DNA from: Mycobacterium sp. BK086
Lineage (GTDB): Bacteria; Actinomycetota; Actinomycetes; Mycobacteriales; Mycobacteriaceae
Direction of reading: 5' to 3'
Length of the DNA: 64,000 bases
Assembly (NCBI GenBank): GCA_004362315.1
Contig: SNWL01000003.1
Location: 1,426,001 to 1,490,000, forward strand
Numbering within the stretch: position 1 is the first letter of the stretch; the number at the start of each line of letters is the position of its first letter. The position numbers were made by a program, and so were the translations under genes. This document shows, piece after piece, positions 58,520 to 64,000 of this stretch. The notes under the pieces were generated by a model. The model saw nothing but the letters and a program-made list of their open reading frames with translations. It was not told where the DNA came from and did no database searches.

Positions 58520-59383
58520 CTAGCGCATCATGTGTGCGTACTGCCGGTGCGGGTGCACATCGAACATGTCCCGATACGACGGCGGTTGCCGGCCCTCTTC
58601 GTCGGCGATGCCGTACTTCACCGCGAGCTCGGCACCGATGAGAGTCTGACCGCTCACCGCCATCACATCCGGATCGTGGTACAGCGCCCAGATGACGTGA
58701 CCGGTCAGCTCCGGCGTTTCGGCACTGTCCAGGATGTGACCGAACTTCACCGGATTACTGGCGATGATCTTTCGGACCCGGTCCGTGAGCAGTGAACCCA
58801 TCCAAATCGACACTGCAGCAACGCCGAACTCACGGAAGTCGACTGCCATGTCGGCGGCCATCTTGTCCGTACCGGCCTTCGGCACGCCGTAGGCCGGCCC
58901 GAAGGCGTAGTGCACCGCACCCGAGGACGACGAGAAGGCGACCAGACCCTTGCCCTGCGGGATCATCAGCGGGGCCGCGTAAACGGTGGCGACGTAGCTG
59001 CTTCGCAGACCGACATTCAGGGTGTCGATGACGTTGACCGGCTCGTCCCAGAACTTGGTGCGCCCCATCATTTCGTCACGGATGATCGCGGCGTTGTTGA
59101 CCAGAATATCGACGCGGCCGTGGTCGCGACGGATCCTGTCGAATAGCGCCTCGACTTGGGCATCATCTCCGTGATCGACGGCCACCGGGATACCGGTGCC
59201 GCCTGCCGCGGTCACCCGAGCGGCGGTCTCGTCGATGGTGCCGGCGGGGTGCTTCACCGTCGAGTCCCGGGTGCGGCCGGTGACGTAGACCGTGCACCCA
59301 TGGCTGCCCAGCGCATGGGCAATTCCCGCCCCCGCACCACGGCTCGCACCGGTCACGACGGCAATCAGATTGTTGTCAGACAT
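58520..59383 (-). CDS. Short-chain dehydrogenase/reductase
   Basis: The 287-aa SDR has TGASRGAGAG (about 11-20), NNAAI, a serine in FSSSSGAVH and the catalytic YGVPK. A C-terminal extension of about 35 residues beyond the Rossmann core ends HRQYAHMMR. It overlaps the P450 gene by 8 nt, so the alcohol produced by that P450 is a reasonable substrate candidate, though unproven. Confidence 0.88.
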   Translation of the reverse strand: MSDNNLIAVVTGASRGAGAGIAHALGSHGCTVYVTGRTRDSTVKHPAGTIDETAARVTAAGGTGIPVAVDHGDDAQVEALFDRIRRDHGRVDILVNNAAIIRDEMMGRTKFWDEPVNVIDTLNVGLRSSYVATVYAAPLMIPQGKGLVAFSSSSGAVHYAFGPAYGVPKAGTDKMAADMAVDFREFGVAAVSIWMGSLLTDRVRKIIASNPVKFGHILDSAETPELTGHVIWALYHDPDVMAVSGQTLIGAELAVKYGIADEEGRQPPSYRDMFDVHPHRQYAHMMR

Positions 59384-60737
59384 CGATTTTCGCCGCTTCC
59401 TTCAGCTCGGTGATCGGCCGGGCCAGCCCTTGTTCTTCGCAGATGATCTGAAGCCGGTCGACGGTTTCGGCAACACCCGCACCGATCCGCGGACCCGGTG
59501 TGAACGTCGCAGGCAGGTGGCGCATGCCCTGGATGACTCCGACGCTGTCGTAGTGCACGGTCCCCTCCGCCGTGCAGCGGTAGTCCGGAAGCCGGTCCAG
59601 GACCGCGGTGAGCATTGCCTTGAACACTGTGCGTGCCACGTTGGATCCGATGCATCGGTGAACGCCGAGCCCGAAGCTGAAGTGCCGGTTGCCCTTCCGA
59701 TCGAGGATCACCTGGTCGGGGTCGCCGAACACCGCGGGGTCGCGGTTGGCCATCGCCCAGGACAACCAGAGCCGCTGCCCCTCCTGCAGCCTGGTCCCGT
59801 TGAAGTCCATGTCCGCCGAGATCGTGCGCGCATCACCGGGCGCCGGCGTGAAATACCGCAGGAACTCCTCGGTGGCGGGATTGAGGAGAGAGGCGCGCTC
59901 CTTGCTGAGCCGCCGGCGTTGGTCGGGATGGTTCGACAACCACTCCAGTGCGTGTGCGGTCAGCGCCGTGGTGGTGTCGAATCCCCCGCCGATCAACAGG
60001 TTGAGCATGCCCAGTAGTTCGATATCGGGTGGGGCCGCACCGTCGATACGCAGCGTGGCCAAGGCGTCGATGATGCCGGGGCGCGGGCTCTCCCGAATCT
60101 CGGCCAGATTGGTGAACAGGTCGACACCCATCGCCATGTAGAGCTCACGCACGCGCGCGGCGTCCGGCGAGTCAGGCGGGGTATAGACCGATGCGTGCGC
60201 GGGTTCGTTGTAGAGCGTCCACTTCTCCAGCCGCACACCGAGCATCGCCAGCGTCAGCACCGCGGGCACCACGTTGGCCAGGTCGTCGACGAAGTCGATT
60301 CGTCCCGATTCGATGTGGTCGTCGAGGCAGGCCCGCACGATCTCGTCGATGAAGGGTTCCCACCGCTTGACCGCGGCCGGCGACAGGTACGGGTTCAGCG
60401 CGGTGCGGTAGTAGCGGTGCTCGGGGTCGTCCATCTCGAGCATGCCGCCACGGAACCCCTCTGCCTCGACCATCAACGGAATGGAGATTCCCCTATACCC
60501 ACGCCGTTCGTTGTGGACGTCGTGGTCATTTGAGACGTGCGGGCACCGGGCGAGTTCGAACACTTCCTGACTGCCCGCGGCGACCCAGTGGCCGTCGTAG
60601 GTGTCGGTCCAGGCGATCGGACACCGTTGATGCATCTCGTGGGTGATGTCGAGAAAGTCGTCTCGGTAGTCGGCGGCGTGGCGGTCGAAGTGATACCGCG
60701 CAGCCACGTCATCGCGGCTAGACAACGGCACCACCAT
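59376..60737 (-). CDS. Cytochrome P450
   Basis: The 453-aa P450 has I-helix GGGFDTTT, K-helix EEFLR and the heme loop FSFGLGVHRCIGS with Cys at about 362. It starts at GTG 60737 (a second GTG is adjacent), overlapping the upstream SDR stop by 20 nt. Electrons must come from a ferredoxin system outside the window. It lies in the four-gene operon SDR-P450-SDR-flavin monooxygenase. Confidence 0.92.
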   Translation of the reverse strand: MVVPLSSRDDVAARYHFDRHAADYRDDFLDITHEMHQRCPIAWTDTYDGHWVAAGSQEVFELARCPHVSNDHDVHNERRGYRGISIPLMVEAEGFRGGMLEMDDPEHRYYRTALNPYLSPAAVKRWEPFIDEIVRACLDDHIESGRIDFVDDLANVVPAVLTLAMLGVRLEKWTLYNEPAHASVYTPPDSPDAARVRELYMAMGVDLFTNLAEIRESPRPGIIDALATLRIDGAAPPDIELLGMLNLLIGGGFDTTTALTAHALEWLSNHPDQRRRLSKERASLLNPATEEFLRYFTPAPGDARTISADMDFNGTRLQEGQRLWLSWAMANRDPAVFGDPDQVILDRKGNRHFSFGLGVHRCIGSNVARTVFKAMLTAVLDRLPDYRCTAEGTVHYDSVGVIQGMRHLPATFTPGPRIGAGVAETVDRLQIICEEQGLARPITELKEAAKIDV

Positions 60738-61461
60738 TGACCCCGATCACCTGGCCGTTGACGTATCCCGCCCCGTCTGTGCACAGGAAGGAGCACACCG
60801 CAGCGACTTCTTCGCCGACCCCGAGTCGGCCGGCGGGGATGGCCTGGGTGAGCACCTCGGTGGCGGGAAGCTTGCCCTGCTCCTGCTGCTGCCGAAGCAT
60901 CGGAGAATCAATGACGAACGGCGGCACCGTGTTCGCGGTGATGCCTTTGCGGGCGTAGTCCAATGCCACCGTCTTGGTCATGGCGATGACGCCGCCCTTC
61001 GTCGCCGAGTAGTGGCCCTGCGCCGGTGCGCCCTGCTGTCCGGCGGCCGACGAGATGGTCACGACGCGACCCCACTTGCCCGCCACCATGTCCGACAGCG
61101 CGGCACGGATGCAGAGGAACGTTCCGGTGAGGTTCACCGCGAGATAGCGGTTCCACTCGTCGAGTGTGATCTTGTCGAATCGGGTGAAGCCCGCGATCGC
61201 CGCACTGGTGACGAGGATCTCGATCGGCCCGAACGACTCACGGACCGTGGCGAATGCGGCTTCGACCGCGTCCTCGTCCGAGACGTCGACAGGGAATGCG
61301 GCGGCACTTCCACCGGCAGTTTGGATTGCCGCGACCACCTTCTCCGCGGCTTCGGAGTTCACGTCCAGGACCGCCACCCGATGACCATCAGCGGCAAGCT
61401 GTGCGCTGATCGCTCGACCCAACCCGGAACCGCCGCCGGTTACCACTGCTGTTCGGCTCAC
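60718..61461 (-). CDS. FabG-like short-chain dehydrogenase/reductase
   Basis: The 247-aa SDR has TGGGSGLGRA, the catalytic Ser in TISSAAG, YSATK, and the C-terminal GQVIGVNGG of the FabG class. I chose GTG 61461 because AAGGAG lies 8 nt upstream; GTG 61470 would overlap that site. A predicted operator (61484-61501) lies just before the start, so this is the first gene of the four-gene operon. Its end overlaps the P450 gene. Confidence 0.88.
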   Translation of the reverse strand: MSRTAVVTGGGSGLGRAISAQLAADGHRVAVLDVNSEAAEKVVAAIQTAGGSAAAFPVDVSDEDAVEAAFATVRESFGPIEILVTSAAIAGFTRFDKITLDEWNRYLAVNLTGTFLCIRAALSDMVAGKWGRVVTISSAAGQQGAPAQGHYSATKGGVIAMTKTVALDYARKGITANTVPPFVIDSPMLRQQQEQGKLPATEVLTQAIPAGRLGVGEEVAAVCSFLCTDGAGYVNGQVIGVNGGAVV

Positions 61462-61483
61462 TGCGACCACTCCTTCATCGAAT

Positions 61484-61501
61484 GCTGTACGAATGTATAG
61501 C
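61484..61501. promoter_or_regulatory. Predicted TetR operator, site 2 (four-gene operon)
   Basis: GCTGTACGAATGTATAGC differs at two central positions from the consensus GCTGTACGATCGTATAGC. It lies 23 nt upstream of the FabG-like SDR start, in the 70-nt gap after the next SDR gene, so it probably controls an internal promoter for the downstream four genes. Confidence 0.65.
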
Positions 61502-61531
61502 GAAAGTCATACCACCACGCAAGCAGCACAC

Positions 61532-62302
61532 TCAGACGCCCGCGGGCCCGGGTGCGCCATGCATGTACAACGTCTGACCCGAACAGAAACTGGAGGCATC
61601 AGAAGCGAAGAACAAGACCCCGTAACCGATTTCATCAGGCTCACCGAGCCTGCCGAGCCCGTTGGTGAGGGCGATGGCTTCAGGATCCAGCCCATATCGA
61701 GCGGCATCGTCGGTCAACGTTGCGGCACGCACAGCACCCACAGCGATGGCATTCACACGGATGCCCTTCTTTGCCCACGCCGACGCCATCGACCCGGTCA
61801 GGTTGTTCACCGCCGCTTTGGCCGCACCATAGGGCGCCGCCTGAGGCATCGCGAGCAGACTCGCGCCCGACGAGATGTTGACGATCGCGCCCTTACCCTG
61901 GGCCATCATCGGTTTGGCTGCCGCCTTTGACAGGTGCCAGACCGCGGAGAAGTTGAGTGCCAACACGTTCTCGAAGTCGTCGTCAGGCCACTTGAGAATC
62001 GACTTGGTCTCGGCGCCGCCCGCGCAGTTCACGAGAATGTCGAGCCGTCCGAACTCCGCCATGGTCGTTTCGACCAGGCCTCGGCAGGCATCGGCTGTGG
62101 TCACATCGGTGGACACCGCCAGTGCGCGCCGGCCCATCGCCATCACTTCCTTTGCGGTCGACTCGAGCGGATCGGGTCGGCGACCGGCCAAGACGACATC
62201 AGCACCGTGCTCGGCCAGCACCAGTGCGGCGCCGCGCCCAATGCCCGTGCCCCCACCGGTGATGACGGCGACCCGGCCATCAAGTGCGAACCGACTCTTC
62301 AT
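61532..62302 (-). CDS. Short-chain dehydrogenase/reductase
   Basis: The 256-aa SDR has TGGGTGIGRGAA, CAGG in place of NNAG (DILVNCAGG), a Ser in NISSGAS and the catalytic YGAAK. It ends QTLYMHGAPGPAGV. It is divergent from the P450 gene at 62368 across a 65-nt region holding two predicted operators, and is followed by the four-gene operon on the same strand after 70 nt. Confidence 0.89.
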   Translation of the reverse strand: MKSRFALDGRVAVITGGGTGIGRGAALVLAEHGADVVLAGRRPDPLESTAKEVMAMGRRALAVSTDVTTADACRGLVETTMAEFGRLDILVNCAGGAETKSILKWPDDDFENVLALNFSAVWHLSKAAAKPMMAQGKGAIVNISSGASLLAMPQAAPYGAAKAAVNNLTGSMASAWAKKGIRVNAIAVGAVRAATLTDDAARYGLDPEAIALTNGLGRLGEPDEIGYGVLFFASDASSFCSGQTLYMHGAPGPAGV

Positions 62303-62330
62303 TGCGCTCCCTCGAGTTGTGCAACTGCGT

Positions 62331-62344
62331 TGTACGATCGTATA
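62331..62344. promoter_or_regulatory. Predicted TetR operator, site 3 (SDR/P450 divergent region)
   Basis: TGTACGATCGTATA is an exact reverse-complement match to 56414-56427. It lies 29 nt from the SDR start and 24 nt before the P450 ATG, placed to cover both promoters. Confidence 0.75.
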
Positions 62345-62350
62345 GCAATG

Positions 62351-62368
62351 GCATACAGTCGTACAGCA
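62351..62368. promoter_or_regulatory. Predicted TetR operator, site 4, abutting the P450 start
   Basis: GCATACAGTCGTACAGCA matches site 1 at 14 of 18 positions. Its centre is 21 bp from that of site 3, which is two helical turns, so two dimers could bind the same face. It ends at the A of the P450 ATG, leaving no room for a separate ribosome-binding site. Confidence 0.6.
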
Positions 62369-63555
62369 TGAGCGACCTGTACTACGACCCGTGGGACTTC
62401 GACATCGACCTGGATCCCTACCCGACGTACCGGCGGCTGCGTGACGAGTGCCCGGTCTATTACAACGATCGGCACGATTTCTGGGGTGTCAGTCGCTATG
62501 CGGATGTGGATGCGGCGCTGAAGGATACGACGCGACTCAGCTCCGCCAAGGGCGACATCCTCGAGGTCGTGATGACGGATCCGGTGATGCCGCCCGGGAT
62601 CTTCATCAACGAGGATCCGCCGTTGCACACAATTCACCGCGCGATCGTGTCGCGAGCGTTCACACCGAAGAAGATGCGCGCCATCGAGGACAAGATCCGC
62701 GCCTTCTGCGTGGCCTGCCTGGATCCGCTGGTCGGCGGCACTCACTTCGACTTCGTGGAAGACCTGGGCGCCGAACTCCCGATGCGCACCATCGGGATGC
62801 TCGCGGGTATCCCTGACGCCGAGCAGCCCGCGGTGCGTGAGCATGCCAATCAGGTTTTGCGCAATGAACCCGGAAAGCCGATGGCGATCAAGAAGGACCG
62901 CTATTTCACCGGCGAGATGTTCGGCGAGTACGTCGAATGGCGGGAGAAGAACCCGTCCGACGACCTGATCACCGAACTGCTCAACGTGGAGTTCGACGAT
63001 GAGAACGGGACGACCCGCAAGCTCACCAAGCAGGAGCTGATCGTGTTCCTGGCCGTCGTGGCAGGTGCGGGCGTCGAGACCACCGGCCGACTGTTCGGCT
63101 GGATGGGCAAGGTCCTGGCCGAACATCCTGACCAGCGCAAGGAACTCGCCCAGGATCATTCTCTGATTCCGACCGCGATCGAAGAGCTGCTGCGCTATGA
63201 GCCACCCGGTCCGCATGTGGCGCGCTACGTCACCACCGACGACGTCGCCTTTCAGGGGCAGGTGATTCCGTCGGGCAAGCCCTTGCTGCTCATGCTCGCG
63301 TCCGCCAATCGCGACGAGCGCCACTTCGACGACCCGGACAGATTCGACATTCACCGAAAGCCCGGTGGCCACCTGACATTTGGGCGAGGTGCGCACTTCT
63401 GTGTCGGCTCTCCATTAGCCCGTCTCGAAGGGCGGGTCGCACTCGAGGAAGTTCTCAAACGCTGGCCCGAATGGGACATCGACATGGCCGGCGCACGACG
63501 GTCGCGGACCTCGACGGTGCGCGGCTGGGACAGCATGCCGGCGGTCATCGCCTGA
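62368..63555 (+). CDS. Cytochrome P450, probably leaderless
   Basis: The 395-aa P450 has I-helix AGAGVETTG, K-helix EELLR and the heme loop LTFGRGAHFCVGSPLAR with Cys at about 345. The length and the start (YYDPWDFDIDLDPYPTYRRL) resemble mycobacterial P450s acting on steroid or terpene compounds. ATG 62368 has no Shine-Dalgarno sequence and sits directly after operator 4, so translation from a leaderless mRNA is likely. The SDR gene starts 1 nt after its stop. Confidence 0.92.
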   Translation: MSDLYYDPWDFDIDLDPYPTYRRLRDECPVYYNDRHDFWGVSRYADVDAALKDTTRLSSAKGDILEVVMTDPVMPPGIFINEDPPLHTIHRAIVSRAFTPKKMRAIEDKIRAFCVACLDPLVGGTHFDFVEDLGAELPMRTIGMLAGIPDAEQPAVREHANQVLRNEPGKPMAIKKDRYFTGEMFGEYVEWREKNPSDDLITELLNVEFDDENGTTRKLTKQELIVFLAVVAGAGVETTGRLFGWMGKVLAEHPDQRKELAQDHSLIPTAIEELLRYEPPGPHVARYVTTDDVAFQGQVIPSGKPLLLMLASANRDERHFDDPDRFDIHRKPGGHLTFGRGAHFCVGSPLARLEGRVALEEVLKRWPEWDIDMAGARRSRTSTVRGWDSMPAVIA

Positions 63556-63556
63556 C

Positions 63557-64000
63557 ATGGGCGCTTCATCCAATCGGGTCGCCGTCATCACCGGTGCTGC
63601 CCGCGGCCAAGGCCGTAGCCATGCAATCGCGTTGGCCGCCATGGGCATGGACATCATCGCCATCGACCGGTGCGCGGATATCGACTCGATTCCGTACCCG
63701 TTGGCCACCCCCGACGAGCTCGATGAGACAGCGAACCTGATACGTGCAGCCGGAGGGAGGATCACGACGGTGATCGCCGATGTCCGCGACCTGGCCGCAC
63801 TCCAATCTGGAATTGATTCCGGTGTAGCGGAATTCGGTGACATCGATGTCGTGATCGCCAATGCCGGAGTGGTCGGCATGGGCTTGACCGACCCACTCGA
63901 CGGCGCGGTGTTCGACGATATCGTCGGCACCAATCTTCGCGGCGTGTGGCACACGATCGCCGCCACCGCACCGTCGATGATCCGCAAGGGCGGCGGTTCG
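63557..64000 (+). CDS. Mycofactocin-coupled SDR-family oxidoreductase (truncated by window end)
   Basis: The first 148 residues are visible. TGAARGQGRSHA is the nucleotide motif, and the following insertion with CADIDSIPYPLATPDELDETA is the mark of the mycofactocin-dependent SDR subfamily (TIGR03971 type), in which NAD stays bound and electrons pass to the peptide cofactor mycofactocin. NAGVVG follows. The catalytic Tyr/Lys lie beyond the window. It is 1 nt after the P450 stop, so it should oxidise the alcohol made by that enzyme. Confidence 0.87.
   Translation, partial: MGASSNRVAVITGAARGQGRSHAIALAAMGMDIIAIDRCADIDSIPYPLATPDELDETANLIRAAGGRITTVIADVRDLAALQSGIDSGVAEFGDIDVVIANAGVVGMGLTDPLDGAVFDDIVGTNLRGVWHTIAATAPSMIRKGGGS

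Overview
The window is high-GC actinobacterial DNA that reads as a non-tuberculous mycobacterium (Mycolicibacterium or Mycobacterium type). The evidence is a complete 14-gene nuo operon preceded by an Rv3143-like receiver gene, a block matching M. tuberculosis Rv3167c-Rv3171c in gene content and order, a full yrbE/mce operon, an MmpL-type transporter, several P450 genes and a mycofactocin-type dehydrogenase. I saw no rRNA, tRNA, CRISPR array, insertion sequence or PE/PPE gene. Genes are tightly packed, and most same-strand neighbours overlap by 1-20 nt.

Layout. (1) 34-16488: stand-alone receiver-like protein, then nuoA-nuoN (respiratory complex I) with an enoyl-CoA hydratase gene coupled to its 3' end. 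(2) 16488-25379: a lipoprotein metallopeptidase, an SDR, then the Rv3167c-Rv3171c-like block (TetR, phosphotransferase fold, conserved protein, extra F420/luciferase-like gene, amine oxidase, alpha/beta hydrolase), then bluB. A 62-bp dispersed repeat occurs twice here, in opposite orientations. (3) 25393-30701: two small secreted proteins, a STAS protein with a 33-codon gene behind it, an 873-aa LuxR-family ATPase regulator and a membrane Ser/Thr kinase. This is a signalling patch. (4) 30904-42687: a class I aminotransferase faces a nine-gene minus-strand operon with no intergenic DNA: TPP-dependent enzyme, a protein of unknown function, KAS III-like enzyme, acyl carrier protein, fatty acyl-AMP ligase, MMPL exporter, O-methyltransferase, methyltransferase and P450. 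It looks like a small lipid-type natural-product cluster with its own exporter. (5) 42688-53429: a 666-bp regulatory region, then yrbEA-yrbEB-mceA-F and accessory membrane/secreted genes (a lipid import system). (6) 53519-64000: TetR regulators, a metallo-beta-lactamase-fold hydrolase, a nitroreductase, a SnoaL-like protein, an NtaA/SnaA/DszA-type flavin monooxygenase, two P450s and four SDRs, the last one cut by the window end.

Two parts look most worth following. The first is the nine-gene operon at 32116-42687, whose enzyme set suggests a modified acyl product whose identity I cannot infer. The second is the catabolic region at 55.8-64.0 kb. There, four near-identical palindromes (consensus close to GCTGTACGATCGTATAGC) lie in front of the TetR/SnoaL pair, the four-gene SDR-P450-SDR-monooxygenase operon and the divergent SDR/P450 pair. 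This predicts one TetR-controlled regulon for oxidising an unknown, probably alicyclic or terpenoid/steroid-like, substrate.
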